NCBI RefSeq assembly: GCF_036687315.1
Contig: NZ_CP144683.1
Location: 2,054,001 to 2,118,000, forward strand
Length of the DNA: 64,000 nt
Reading direction: 5' to 3'
Source: Sphingopyxis sp. TUF1
GTDB lineage: Bacteria; Pseudomonadota; Alphaproteobacteria; Sphingomonadales; Sphingomonadaceae
The notes beneath the pieces were generated by a model that searched no databases, was not told the origin of the DNA, and saw only the letters and a list, made by a program, of their open reading frames with translations. The position numbers and the translations under genes were made by a program. Shown here piece by piece: positions 40,171-49,687 of the stretch (position 1 is its first letter; every line of letters starts with the position of its first letter).

Positions 40171-40676
40171 TGCGGGTGGGGGTTTATCCGGGGACGTTCG
40201 ATCCCATCACGCTCGGCCATATGGACATCATCCGGCGCGGGGCGAAGCTGGTCGACCGGCTGGTGATCGGGGTGACGACCAACATCACCAAATCGCCGAT
40301 GTTCGACGATGACGAGCGCATCGCGATGGTGAAGCGCGAGGTCGAGGCGATCGAGGGCGACATTCGGGTCGTCGGTTTCAACTCGCTGCTGATGGATTTT
40401 GCCCAGCGCGAAGGCGCAACCGTCATCGTCCGCGGGCTGCGCGCGGTCGCCGATTTCGAATATGAATATCAGATGGCGGGCATGAACCAGCAGCTCAACG
40501 ACCGCATCGAAACCGTGTTCCTGATGGCCGACGTCGGGCTGCAACCGATTGCTTCGCGGCTGGTCAAGGAAATCGCGATCTTTGGCGGGGACATCCACAA
40601 ATTCGTGACGCCCGCGGTGCGCGATGCGGTTGTTGCCCGCATCGCGGAGCGCGGCCTTCGGCAGGGCGAGGCGTGA
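40170..40676 (+). CDS. coaD: Pantetheine-phosphate adenylyltransferase
   Basis: The penultimate step of CoA synthesis, adenylylating 4'-phosphopantetheine. The 168 aa product has the nucleotidyltransferase start VGVYPGTFDPITLGHMDII with the T/HxGH motif (TLGH), the middle VIVRGLRAVADFEYEYQMAGM, and the C-terminal ASRLVKEIA, a variant of the usual ISSTxVRE. Length and motifs are normal. It overlaps the end of ispA by one base and is followed after 87 bases by a secreted cyclophilin gene. Confidence 0.96.
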   Translation: MRVGVYPGTFDPITLGHMDIIRRGAKLVDRLVIGVTTNITKSPMFDDDERIAMVKREVEAIEGDIRVVGFNSLLMDFAQREGATVIVRGLRAVADFEYEYQMAGMNQQLNDRIETVFLMADVGLQPIASRLVKEIAIFGGDIHKFVTPAVRDAVVARIAERGLRQGEA

Positions 40677-40763
40677 CACCATCCATTGAGCGTTCAGCTT
40701 TTTCCCGCTAGGGCGCGCCCGATGGGGCGCAGTTCCGGAATATTTTACAGAGGCCGATCCAGC

Positions 40764-41573
<810 letters not shown>

Positions 41574-41597
41574 TCGCGGGAAGGCGCGCGAACCCGC

Positions 41598-42644
41598 ATG
41601 CGCGTCGACGCCTTCGATTTCGATTTGCCCGGTGAGCGCATCGCGCTGCGTCCCGCGCGCCCGCGCGATGCGGCGCGGATGCTGGTGGTTGACGGCGGTA
41701 AGATCGTCGATGCCGGGGTGCGCGACCTGCCGCAATGGCTACGCCCTGGCGATTGCCTCGTCTTCAACGACACGCGCGTGATCCCGGCGCAGCTCGAAGG
41801 GCGGCGCGGAGAGGCGAAAATCGGCGCGACGCTGCATAAACGCATCGACCTGCGCCGCTGGCAGGCGTTCGTGCGCAACGCCAAGCGGCTGCGCGTCGGC
41901 GAGACGGTCGATTTCGGTTCGGGGGTCGCGGCGGTGGCCGAGGAACGGCTCGCCGACGGCAGTTACATCCTCGCCTTTGCGGGCGACGAGCCGGTGGAGC
42001 TGCTGCTCGAACGCGCGGGGACGATGCCGCTGCCGCCCTATATCGCCGGCAAGCGCGCGACCGACGAAGCCGACCGCGCCGATTACCAGACGATGTTCGC
42101 GCGTGAGGACGGCGCGGTCGCGGCGCCGACCGCGGCGCTGCATTTCACCCCCGAACTGCTCGCGGAATTGGCGGCGGCGGGGATCGTTACCGAAACGCTG
42201 ACCTTGCACGTCGGCGCAGGCACCTTCCTGCCCGTAAAGGCCGACGACACTGACGACCACGTCATGCACGCCGAATGGGGGCGGATCGACGCCGATACCG
42301 CGGCACGGCTGAATGCCGTGCGCGCGGGCGGCGGCCGGGTGATTGCGGTCGGCACGACCAGCCTGCGCTTGCTCGAAAGTGCCGCCCGCGACGATGGCAC
42401 CATTGCACCTTTCGCGGGCGACACGTCGATTTTCATTACTCCCGGCTATCGCTTCAGGGCGATCGACGGGCTGATGACCAACTTCCACTTGCCGCGCTCG
42501 ACGCTCTTCATGCTGGTGAGCGCGCTGATGGGGTTGGAAACGATGCAGTCGGCCTATGCCCACGCGATTGCCGCGGGCTATCGCTTCTACAGCTATGGCG
42601 ATGCCAGCCTGCTATTGCCGGATCAGAGCGAGCGCTCGGCATAG
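41598..42644 (+). CDS. queA: S-adenosylmethionine:tRNA ribosyltransferase-isomerase (QueA)
   Basis: This enzyme makes epoxyqueuosine in tRNA by moving the ribosyl part of SAM to preQ1. The 348 aa product has the family signatures: [90 protein letters not shown] and [20 protein letters not shown]. The 3' end overlaps the convergent MerR-type gene by 22 bases. Its usual partner tgt lies 4.6 kb downstream, with five unrelated regulatory and stress genes in between. Confidence 0.96.
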   Translation: MRVDAFDFDLPGERIALRPARPRDAARMLVVDGGKIVDAGVRDLPQWLRPGDCLVFNDTRVIPAQLEGRRGEAKIGATLHKRIDLRRWQAFVRNAKRLRVGETVDFGSGVAAVAEERLADGSYILAFAGDEPVELLLERAGTMPLPPYIAGKRATDEADRADYQTMFAREDGAVAAPTAALHFTPELLAELAAAGIVTETLTLHVGAGTFLPVKADDTDDHVMHAEWGRIDADTAARLNAVRAGGGRVIAVGTTSLRLLESAARDDGTIAPFAGDTSIFITPGYRFRAIDGLMTNFHLPRSTLFMLVSALMGLETMQSAYAHAIAAGYRFYSYGDASLLLPDQSERSA

Positions 42645-43399
42645 ATCGCCATCGCCTCGGCGATGAATTCTGGGCAGCCGGGCAATTCCTCATCCTTATA
42701 GGTCGCCCGGAACTCGGGATTTTCGACATAAAGGCGTCCGAGCCCGGCAAAAGCCGCCGCATCGGGCGTCCAGCTGTGCGAGACCCAGCGATAGTGGCGG
42801 TCGGTGACGGCCTGCACCGCGTCGGACCCCGGTTCCGCCCCGTCGCGGAAAAGACGGGCGAAAGCGTCGCGGATTTCTTCCATTTCGCGGCGGATCTCGT
42901 CGACCTGCTCTTTCGTCAGCGCCTTGGCCTTTTCCTGGGCCGCTGCGACCGCTTCCTTGCCCCAGAAGGCTTCGGCTTCGCGCTCCCAGCGGTCACGCGT
43001 TTCGGGAGCGATCCCGGCATAATAATCATTGTCTTCCATTGTTTCGTTCCTTTCCAGTGACGCGATCGTGCGATCGATGGTCTGGATGAGGCCCTGATAC
43101 TGCGCGATCCGACCCTGCAGCGCGGCGCGATGTCCGCGTAGCGCGGCAAGCAGGTCGAAGGCAGGATTGTCGAGCACGGCGCCGATCTCGGCGAGCGGCA
43201 TACCGAGTTCGCGATAAAAGAGGATTTGCTGCAATCGCAGCAGTTCCTCTTTTCCGTAATAGCGATAGCCGTTGGCACCGACATGCCCGGGTCGCAGCAG
43301 ACCGATTGCATCATAATGATGCAGCGTCCGGACGCTGATACCCGCGGCTTTCGCTACTTGTTTGACCGTTCGCACTTCTGTCTCCTCATCACGCGGCAC
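42623..43399 (-). CDS. MerR-family regulator with TipAS antibiotic-recognition domain
   Basis: A 258 aa regulator. The N-terminal MerR helix-turn-helix is clear ([40 protein letters not shown]), followed by a long coiled coil and a C-terminal TipAS-like domain (about residues 140-250) with [24 protein letters not shown] and [10 protein letters not shown] sequences. TipAS proteins bind thiopeptide-type ligands and can be made as full regulator and short binding protein. The 22-base overlap with queA is convergent. Whether a short form is made here, for example from METs near residue 120, cannot be told. Confidence 0.85.
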   Translation of the reverse strand: MPRDEETEVRTVKQVAKAAGISVRTLHHYDAIGLLRPGHVGANGYRYYGKEELLRLQQILFYRELGMPLAEIGAVLDNPAFDLLAALRGHRAALQGRIAQYQGLIQTIDRTIASLERNETMEDNDYYAGIAPETRDRWEREAEAFWGKEAVAAAQEKAKALTKEQVDEIRREMEEIRDAFARLFRDGAEPGSDAVQAVTDRHYRWVSHSWTPDAAAFAGLGRLYVENPEFRATYKDEELPGCPEFIAEAMAIYAERSL

Positions 43400-43444
43400 C
43401 CTATCGGGGATGACGCAGCGTGAGGGTCAAGCGCGTTTTGACTC

Positions 43445-44107
43445 TTATATTTCGATCGTCACGCGCACCCGGTCGATGCCGACACCCGCCGCGCGTGCGA
43501 TTTGCTGCTTGGCGCGGGTGACCAGCGTGCTCAGCGTTTCGGTGCCTTCGAAGCCGAGCAGTTCGGAAATCTCGACGCCCAGAGCTTCGGACAGGGCTTC
43601 CATCCGGCCGGCCTTGGGCCGTGCCTTGTCGAGCTCCCATGCCGAGATCGAGGGTTCGCTGACGCCCAGCTGCACGGCGAGTTGGCCTTGCGTCAGTTCG
43701 CGCGCGACGCGCAGCCGCTGAAGACGGCCGCCGAAGGTCTCGACCGATGTCGGCGCGCCCGCTTCGGTCGGCACCACGTCCGGTTCAACGACGACGCTGC
43801 GCAGCTGCGCCGCGCTCAGCGTCGCGGGCGAAATCGGCGTGTCGAAGTGGCACCCGGCAAGCCGCGCACTTGTCCAGATCACTTTTGCCGCCGTTTTCCC
43901 GCTGTGCGGCAGATTGACCTCGATTTCCTCGCCAACACCGAGCGACGCCTCGCTTTCGACGAGCATCCCGGTCGCCGAAATATTGTGGACGAAAGCCTCG
44001 ATCTCGGTTCCGCTCGCTTTCGACCCGTGGAGCGGCAGCCGCAGCTGGCGGCGCGACGCGCGACCCTTGCCGGCCGCGCGCGGGGTGTCGTTCAGATATA
44101 CCGTCAT
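43445..44107 (-). CDS. PilZ domain fused to an XRE-type helix-turn-helix
   Basis: A 220 aa protein with an unusual order of domains. Residues 15-100 look like PilZ, with the RASRRQLR arginines, HNISATG (the (D/N)xSxxG motif) and VIWTSARLAGCHF. Residues 125-185 are an XRE/Cro helix-turn-helix (LQRLRVARELTQGQLAVQLG, SEPSISAWELDKARPKAGRM). A small C-terminal segment follows. PilZ binds cyclic di-GMP, so a c-di-GMP-responsive DNA-binding protein is the inference. Start choice is uncertain (ATGs at 44107, 44113, 44125). It is divergent from a GGDEF-EAL-PilZ gene. No other gene shares its strand closely. Confidence 0.75.
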   Translation of the reverse strand: MTVYLNDTPRAAGKGRASRRQLRLPLHGSKASGTEIEAFVHNISATGMLVESEASLGVGEEIEVNLPHSGKTAAKVIWTSARLAGCHFDTPISPATLSAAQLRSVVVEPDVVPTEAGAPTSVETFGGRLQRLRVARELTQGQLAVQLGVSEPSISAWELDKARPKAGRMEALSEALGVEISELLGFEGTETLSTLVTRAKQQIARAAGVGIDRVRVTIEI

Positions 44108-44317
44108 CGCCATGCAAGCAGCCATCGCGACAGCAGCCTTAACATTGGGCTTCGGAAGAGGGTTAATCGGATGCGTCGACCCCAATTGGTGACCGAGCAG
44201 ACCCGAGCAATTAAGCCTTTCACTTTCAACGGTTCGGGGCGGCAACGGACATTTACCGTCTGGCAAGGGATTGCGGTCATAGCGACAAGACCAGGGGACA
44301 AGCCGGACGGATTTTTA
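44108..44317. other. 210-base divergent intergenic region
   Basis: This spacer separates the divergent PilZ-XRE and GGDEF-EAL-PilZ genes. It holds AT-richer stretches such as CTTAACATTGGG and GGGTTAATCGG, and a candidate upstream ATG at 44171 in frame with the second gene. Its translated sequence there does not look like protein. The two promoters must be here. Confidence 0.5.
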
Positions 44318-46504
44318 ATGGACGTGCCATTGCGGATCGAGTCCGGTGAGCAGGGAGGTCATGACGTCGATGAAGGCCCGCGCGGTTTTCTCGGCCTGAT
44401 CGGCTCGCGCATCGGCAAGCATCGCGACGTCGGAGCGAATCTTGACACACGCGAGGCCCTGCTGCTGCTCCAGAATTATGAAGAGAGTGGCCGCGGGTGG
44501 TTCTGGTCCACCGATGCGAAGGGACGGCTCACTTATTTCACCGACTGCGTGGCGCGCATGATGGGGCGCACGGCGTTGTCGTTGCTCGGTACGCCGCTCA
44601 CCGATCTTTTCCTGCCCGTCGATAGCAGCGGCGAGCACCAGCGCACCTTGCCCTTCCTTCTCACGCGCCAGTCGAAATTCGACGATTTGCCGCTGCGAAG
44701 CGCGTTCGAGGGCGACGATCGCTGGTGGGCCGTTTCGGGGCGGCCGCAATTCGACACCGGGGGCAGGTTCACCGGCTATCGCGGCAGCGGTACCGACATC
44801 ACTGCGCAGCGGCGGTCGGCGGAGGATGCATCGCGGCTGGCGCTCTTTGATTCGCTGACCGGGCTCGCCAATCGCTTCAACATCTCAAAAAAGCTCGAGA
44901 CGACGCTCACTAGCTTTGCGCCCCAGCAACGCGCGTGCGCGATCATGCTCCTCGACCTCGACCGGTTCAAACAGGTCAACGATACGCTCGGCCATCCGGC
45001 GGGCGACGCGCTGCTCAAACAGGTGGCCGAACGGCTGCTCAAGATCGTCGGCGATAAGGAAATGGTCAGCCGATTGGGCGGCGACGAGTTTCAGATCATC
45101 CTGCCCGACGTCGAGGATCGCGGAAAGCTGGGCGACATGGCTGCCGACATTATCGCCAGCCTGTCCCAACCCTATTCGGTCGAGGGCAGCCGCTGCATCA
45201 TCGGCGCGTCGGTGGGGGTGGCGATCGCCCCGTTCGACGGTCAAAGCAGCGGCGATCTTGTCCGCGCCGCCGACCTCGCGCTCTACGCCGCAAAGGGCAA
45301 TGGCCGCGGGCGCTTCGCCTTTTATTCGAGCGACCTGCACCAGGCGGCCGAGGACCGCCGCGCGCTGGAAGAAGATTTGCGCGACGCGCTGGCCCGCGGC
45401 GAGATTGCGCTTGCCTATCAGCCCGTCGTCAACGCCAAGTCGAATATGGTCACCGGGGTCGAAGCGCTGATCCGCTGGACGCACCGCGACGGCCGCACGA
45501 TTTCGCCGGCACTGTTCATCCCGATCGCCGAAGAGGCGAACCTGATCTGGCCGCTCGGCGAATGGGTGCTGAAAAAGGCGTGCGAGGATGCGGCAGGCTG
45601 GCCCGGCGACATGCGCGTCGCGGTCAATGTCTCGCCAATCCAGTTCGCCAACCCCGAACTGCCGAAGGTCGTTGCGAGGGCGCTGGCGGCGAGCGGGCTC
45701 TCGCCTGACCGGCTCGAACTCGAGATCACCGAAAGCGTGTTTCTCGGCGACACGGCGGAAACGAACCGGATGTTCAAGGCGCTGAAGGCGTTGGGTGTCC
45801 GGCTCGCGCTCGACGATTTCGGAACCGGCTATTCATCGCTCGGCTATTTGCAGTCGGCGCCGTTCGACAAGATCAAGATCGACCAGAGCTTCGTGCGCGG
45901 CGCAACCGAACCGGGATCGCGCAACAGCGCGATCATCGCGGCGATTGTTGCGCTGGCGGAGGCGCTCGACATGGAAACCACCGCCGAGGGTATCGAATCA
46001 CTCGACCAGCTCGACCTGGTCCGCAAACTCAATGTCAGTCATGTCCAAGGCTATATTTACAGCAAGCCCATATCGCACGCCGAACTGATGGCACATCGGG
46101 ACGCCAAGTCTTGGACGATCAAGCCGTCGGGCCCCGCACGCCAGCGCAACGACCGGTTTTCGATGTTCCGGAAGGTGGCGGCGATCCACGACAATCATCG
46201 CTATTCGGTGGTCATCCGCAACCTGTCGGCGACCGGCGCTTTCATCGAGGGTATATTGGATGTGCCGATCGGCACGCGCTTCGTGATCGATTTCGGTGAA
46301 GGTCAGCTTGTGACGGCGACCGTCCGTCGCTCGACAAAGCATCAGCAGGGCATCGAATTCGAACAGACGATGGTGAGCGACGGCAATGGCGGGCTTTGTA
46401 CCCGTCACCGCGTATCGCCCTACCTGATCGCGGCGGCGGCGCAGCAGACGAGCACGCTTGCGCTACCGGCCTTCACGACCACGGGCGACTGGAATGCCGG
46501 CTGA
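44318..46504 (+). CDS. PAS-GGDEF-EAL-PilZ cyclic di-GMP turnover protein
   Basis: A 728 aa signalling protein. Order: variable N-terminus; PAS-like sensor (about 55-165, ending RFTGYRGSGTDITAQR); GGDEF diguanylate cyclase domain with intact GGDEF at 254-258; EAL phosphodiesterase domain with EAL at 382-384, EITESVFLGD, DDFGTGYSSLGYL, KIDQSFV and TTAEGIES; and a C-terminal PilZ domain (NRFSMFRKVAAI-like start, RNLSATGAFIEG). A canonical RxxD inhibitory site before GGDEF is not seen. Both catalytic motifs look intact, so cyclase, esterase or both remain possible. An ATG at 44171 would add 49 residues, unlikely to be coding. Confidence 0.88.
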   Translation: MDVPLRIESGEQGGHDVDEGPRGFLGLIGSRIGKHRDVGANLDTREALLLLQNYEESGRGWFWSTDAKGRLTYFTDCVARMMGRTALSLLGTPLTDLFLPVDSSGEHQRTLPFLLTRQSKFDDLPLRSAFEGDDRWWAVSGRPQFDTGGRFTGYRGSGTDITAQRRSAEDASRLALFDSLTGLANRFNISKKLETTLTSFAPQQRACAIMLLDLDRFKQVNDTLGHPAGDALLKQVAERLLKIVGDKEMVSRLGGDEFQIILPDVEDRGKLGDMAADIIASLSQPYSVEGSRCIIGASVGVAIAPFDGQSSGDLVRAADLALYAAKGNGRGRFAFYSSDLHQAAEDRRALEEDLRDALARGEIALAYQPVVNAKSNMVTGVEALIRWTHRDGRTISPALFIPIAEEANLIWPLGEWVLKKACEDAAGWPGDMRVAVNVSPIQFANPELPKVVARALAASGLSPDRLELEITESVFLGDTAETNRMFKALKALGVRLALDDFGTGYSSLGYLQSAPFDKIKIDQSFVRGATEPGSRNSAIIAAIVALAEALDMETTAEGIESLDQLDLVRKLNVSHVQGYIYSKPISHAELMAHRDAKSWTIKPSGPARQRNDRFSMFRKVAAIHDNHRYSVVIRNLSATGAFIEGILDVPIGTRFVIDFGEGQLVTATVRRSTKHQQGIEFEQTMVSDGNGGLCTRHRVSPYLIAAAAQQTSTLALPAFTTTGDWNAG

Positions 46505-46508
46505 CGCC

Positions 46509-46533
46509 GGAACCCGATAGGCGGCGCTTCGTT
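46509..46533 (+). promoter_or_regulatory. EcfG-type stress promoter upstream of the hemerythrin gene
   Basis: GGAAC (46509-46513), a 16-base spacer, then CGTT (46530-46533) is an exact match to the alphaproteobacterial EcfG consensus GGAAC-N16/17-CGTT. It is 32 bases before the hemerythrin ATG. A GGAGA ribosome binding site lies between them. The -35 box lies just past the stop of the GGDEF-EAL gene (46502-46504). Confidence 0.65.
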
Positions 46534-46565
46534 CTGTCTTCGACCGCCAACGGACGGAGACCATA

Positions 46566-47054
46566 ATGACTGAATCCAGAATTTTTGAACGGCTGAAGGC
46601 CGACCACGACCGCCACCGCGATCTGCTCGACAAGATCGACGCGACGCACGGTGACAGCAACGAGCGCCGCAAATTGTTCGAGGCATTTCGCGTCGAGGTG
46701 ACGGCGCACGCTGCGTCGGAAGAAATGTCGCTCTACGCCACGATGCTCGCCGATCCCGATCTTCGCGACGAAGCACAGCACAGCGTCGCCGAGCATAAGG
46801 AGATCGAGGATTTCCTGACCGAATTATATGAGATGGATTTTGCGTCGAGCGGATGGCTGACGCGCTTCCGAACGATGAAGGATCGCTACCTCCACCATAT
46901 TGACGAAGAGGAGGAAGAAATGTTCCCCGCCGCGGAGAAGGACTTGTCCGACGCGCGGAAGAAGGAACTCATCGAAATATTCGAGAAGGAGAAGCCGAAG
47001 GAAAAGGCCAAGGCGGCCGCCGAAGAGCCGTCGAGCGAACACGCGCGGGATTAA
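46566..47054 (+). CDS. Hemerythrin HHE-domain protein
   Basis: A 162 aa hemerythrin-like protein. The four-helix bundle has conserved iron ligands: LKADHDRHRDLLDKID, HAASEEMSLYATML (H-x-x-x-E type), SVAEHKEIEDFL and YLHHIDEEEEEMFP. A Lys/Glu-rich tail (EKEKPKEKAKAAAEEPSSEH) follows. Such proteins bind oxygen or iron or act in oxidative and nitrosative defence. An EcfG-type promoter sits just upstream, so general-stress induction is likely. It is monocistronic, followed by a palindromic repeat. Confidence 0.85.
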   Translation: MTESRIFERLKADHDRHRDLLDKIDATHGDSNERRKLFEAFRVEVTAHAASEEMSLYATMLADPDLRDEAQHSVAEHKEIEDFLTELYEMDFASSGWLTRFRTMKDRYLHHIDEEEEEMFPAAEKDLSDARKKELIEIFEKEKPKEKAKAAAEEPSSEHARD

Positions 47055-47065
47055 GGCTTGTTCCA

Positions 47066-47199
47066 ATCCTCCCTGTGGCGAAGCCATGGGGAGGTGGCAG
47101 CGCGAAGCGCTGACGGAGGGGCAGTTGCGCGACGTCGCGGCCCCTCCACCACCGCCTGCGGCGGCGGTCCCCCTCCCATCGCTTCGCGACAGGGAGGAT
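47066..47199. repeat. Inverted-repeat element between the hemerythrin and tgt genes
   Basis: Outer arms ATCCTCCCTGT (47066-47076) and ACAGGGAGGAT (47189-47199) enclose a GC-rich interior with internal complementarity (GGGGAGGTGG / CCCCTCCACC-type tracts). The element fills the spacer before tgt. It is a different family from the CGTCATTGCGAG palindromes. Confidence 0.8.
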
Positions 47200-47245
47200 C
47201 GCCTGACCTCGACTTTCCGCGCTTTCCCCGCCATAGGCGCGCGCC

Positions 47246-48373
47246 ATGACGACAAGATTCGCCTTTTCCATCGCCGCTACCGACGGGGCTGCGCGTACCG
47301 GTACGATCACGATGCAGCGCGGCGAAATCCGCACCCCGGCTTTCATGCCGGTCGGCACAGCAGCGACGGTGAAGGCCATGCGCCCCGCCGAAGTGCGCGC
47401 GGCGGGCGCCGACATCATTCTGGGCAACACCTATCATCTGATGTTGCGCCCAGGAGCGGAGCGCATGGCGCGGCTGGGCGGGCTGCACAAATTCATGGGC
47501 TGGGACCGCCCGATCCTGACCGACAGCGGCGGTTATCAGGTGATGAGTCTGTCGGCGCTGACAAAGCAGAGCGAAGAGGGCGTGGCCTTCCAGAGCCACC
47601 TCGATGGCTCGCGCCATATGCTGACCCCCGAACGCTCGATGGAAATCCAGCGGCTGCTGGGCAGCGACATTGTGATGGCGTTCGACGAATGCCCGCCGAA
47701 CGGCGTCGATGCGAAGCGCGCCGAGGCGAGCATGGAGCGTTCGATGCGCTGGGCGGCGCGGAGCCGCGCGGGTTTCGATACCCGCGAAGACCATGCGGCG
47801 CAATCGGCCTTGTTTGGCATCCAGCAAGGATCGCTCGACGAAAAATTGCGTGCGCGCTCGGCCGCGGCGCTGATCGACATCGGTTTCGACGGCTATGCGA
47901 TCGGCGGCCTCGCGGTGGGCGAGGGGCAGGAGGCGATGTTCGGCGTGCTCGACTTCGCGCCCGCGCAGTTGCCTGCGGACAAGCCGCGCTACCTGATGGG
48001 CGTCGGCAAGCCCGACGATCTGGTCGGCGCGGTGGCGCGCGGGGTCGACATGTTCGATTGCGTGCTGCCGACGCGGTCGGGGCGCAATGGGCAGGCCTTC
48101 ACGCGCGATGGGCCGCTCAACATCCGCAACGCGAAATTTGCGGAGGATGAGGCGCCGCTCGATGCGGCGTGCCATTGTCCGGTCTGCTCGACCTGGTCGC
48201 GCGCCTATCTGCACCATCTGGTTCGCGCGGGCGAAATGCTCGGTGCGATGCTGATGACGCAGCATAATATACATTATTACCAGGATTTGATGCAGGCGAT
48301 GCGCGAGGCGATCGCGGGGGGGCAGTTCGCCGCATTTCAAGTCGATTTCGCGGCGCGTTATCGCCGCGCCTGA
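47246..48373 (+). CDS. tgt: Queuine tRNA-ribosyltransferase (Tgt)
   Basis: This enzyme exchanges guanine-34 of GUN-anticodon tRNAs for preQ1 in queuosine synthesis. The 375 aa product has intact signatures: [40 protein letters not shown] with a catalytic Asp, [57 protein letters not shown] (catalytic Asp), and the zinc site CHCPVCSTW plus HHL. The ATG is standard. Gene order with queA is broken up by five genes. It converges on nepR with no gap. Confidence 0.97.
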   Translation: MTTRFAFSIAATDGAARTGTITMQRGEIRTPAFMPVGTAATVKAMRPAEVRAAGADIILGNTYHLMLRPGAERMARLGGLHKFMGWDRPILTDSGGYQVMSLSALTKQSEEGVAFQSHLDGSRHMLTPERSMEIQRLLGSDIVMAFDECPPNGVDAKRAEASMERSMRWAARSRAGFDTREDHAAQSALFGIQQGSLDEKLRARSAAALIDIGFDGYAIGGLAVGEGQEAMFGVLDFAPAQLPADKPRYLMGVGKPDDLVGAVARGVDMFDCVLPTRSGRNGQAFTRDGPLNIRNAKFAEDEAPLDAACHCPVCSTWSRAYLHHLVRAGEMLGAMLMTQHNIHYYQDLMQAMREAIAGGQFAAFQVDFAARYRRA

Positions 48374-48544
48374 TCAGTCGAGTTTGCCGAGCAGGTCGAG
48401 CATCGACTGCGGGATTGCCTCATCGACAGTTGATTCATACGCACGGCGCAACGCGCCGTTGACGTCTTGCCCCTTGGCGGAAAGCTTTTTGTCCCCGTCC
48501 TTCGCCGACGTCTCGCCACGAGGCGAACCGGTTTCAGGCGACAT
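48374..48544 (-). CDS. nepR: NepR anti-sigma factor of the general stress response
   Basis: A 56 aa protein. The C-terminal core ALRRAYESTVDEAIPQSMLD + LLGKLD is the NepR signature (LR-x2-Y-x3-V-x-E-x-IP-x2-ML-x-LL). The N-terminus is charged and disordered (KDGDKKLSAKGQDV). NepR sequesters the sigma factor EcfG until PhyR, once phosphorylated, binds it instead. The ATG follows an EcfG-type promoter. It is divergent from phyR and abuts tgt, so no ecfG follows on the same transcript, as would be usual. Ribosome binding site weak. Confidence 0.87.
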   Translation of the reverse strand: MSPETGSPRGETSAKDGDKKLSAKGQDVNGALRRAYESTVDEAIPQSMLDLLGKLD

Positions 48545-48627
48545 TATAAGTGCATCCGCTCGACATGGGACCTTTTGCTAACGGCGCGCACACCAAAGAG
48601 CAATGGCGTGTTTCACCTTTCCCATGA

Positions 48628-48652
48628 AACCATTTTCGGGCTAAATCGTTCC
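48628..48652 (-). promoter_or_regulatory. EcfG-type promoter upstream of nepR
   Basis: On the minus strand GGAAC (48652-48648), a 16-base spacer and GGTT (48631-48628) match the EcfG promoter pattern GGAAC-N16/17-cGTT with one deviation at the first base of the -10. It lies 84 bases upstream of the nepR start, in keeping with autoregulation of the general stress response. Confidence 0.6.
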
Positions 48653-48753
48653 CTTACGTTGAAATATGCCGGACGCGGGCGGGGGTAGCGCCGCTGTCTG
48701 TCCTTTTTTTGGACGATCCGACCGGCATTTGGGCGGCTTTCAGGAGGAAATTT

Positions 48754-49548
48754 ATGTCATTGGGTCAGTCGATTGCGCCGCATCTTCCCTATCTGCGGCG
48801 TTATGGCCGGTCCATTTCGGGAAGCCAGCAGAGCGGCGATGCGCTGGTGGCGCGGATGCTGGAAACGCTCGTCGCGAATCCCGATGCGGTCGATACGGGC
48901 AACGACCTGCGTATCCAGCTCTATCGGATGGTGCACGACAATTTCGGGTTGCTGGCCGAGCAGGCAGCACCCGGCGCCGATGTGGAGCGGAGCGACATGG
49001 CGATCGCAGACGCGCGGCTGCGCCGTATTCCGTCGCTCGCGCGGCAGGCGCTGCTGCTTACCGCGGTCGAAGGTTTCAGCATCGAGGACACGGGCCGGAT
49101 CATCGGCCGTGACGCCGAAGCGGTGCGGGCGCTGATCCACGATGCGACCGACGAGATCGAACGCCAGACGCGCGCGCGTATCCTGATCATCGAGGATGAA
49201 CCGATCATCGCGATGGACATCGAAATGATCGTCCGCGACTTGGGTCACGACGTCGTCGCGGTCGCGACCACCCACGCGGAGGCCGTCGCCGAAGCGCAGA
49301 AGCACCAGCCGGGACTGGTCCTCGCCGACATCCAGCTCGCCGACAACAGCTCGGGGATCGAGGCGGTGCAGGACATCCTGTCGGACGTGAAGCTGCCGGT
49401 CATCTTCATCACCGCCTTTCCCGAACGGCTGCTCACCGGCGACCGTCCCGAGCCGGCCTTCCTGTTGACCAAGCCCTATCAGCCCGCGACGTTGCGCGCG
49501 GCGATCTCGCAGGTCCTGTTCTTCGACGAAAGCACGGTTCCGGCCTGA
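48754..49548 (+). CDS. phyR: PhyR general stress response regulator
   Basis: A 264 aa response regulator whose N-terminal sigma-like domain (about 1-130; IPSLARQALLLTAVEGFSIE, DTGRIIGRDAEAVRALI) mimics an ECF sigma and binds NepR, with a C-terminal receiver (140-264). The receiver has acidic pair E147/D148, phosphoacceptor D192, T220 and K240 in FLLTKPYQP. Phosphorylation releases the sigma-like domain to titrate NepR. An AGGAGG ribosome binding site precedes the ATG. It is divergent from nepR. The cognate kinase and ecfG are not in the window. A palindromic element follows. Confidence 0.95.
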   Translation: MSLGQSIAPHLPYLRRYGRSISGSQQSGDALVARMLETLVANPDAVDTGNDLRIQLYRMVHDNFGLLAEQAAPGADVERSDMAIADARLRRIPSLARQALLLTAVEGFSIEDTGRIIGRDAEAVRALIHDATDEIERQTRARILIIEDEPIIAMDIEMIVRDLGHDVVAVATTHAEAVAEAQKHQPGLVLADIQLADNSSGIEAVQDILSDVKLPVIFITAFPERLLTGDRPEPAFLLTKPYQPATLRAAISQVLFFDESTVPA

Positions 49549-49570
49549 GGTCGGCCGAGCCGAACAAACT

Positions 49571-49641
49571 CGTCATTGCAAGCGAAGCAATCCAGAGTAG
49601 CGTAAACCGCTCTGGATTGCTTCGCTTCGCTTGCAATGACG
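49571..49641. repeat. Palindromic intergenic element, 'CGTCATTGCGAG' family, copy 4
   Basis: Arms starting CGTCATTGCAAGCGAAGCAA and ending with TTGCTTCGCTTCGCTTGCAA + TGACG, with a 16-base centre closely similar to that of copy 1. It lies between phyR and glnE, both on the + strand. One arm lacks a 5-base GAAGC unit, so the palindrome is slightly imperfect. Confidence 0.9.
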
Positions 49642-49687
49642 GGGTGGGGGTTGCTACCTCATTGGCGGCGGGCGATAGCGGCTTTCG

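Noticed and set aside
44171..44317. Extended start for the GGDEF-EAL-PilZ protein at 44171
   Set aside because: The added 49 residues have no domain-like pattern and read like non-coding DNA; the later ATG gives a conventional N-terminus.
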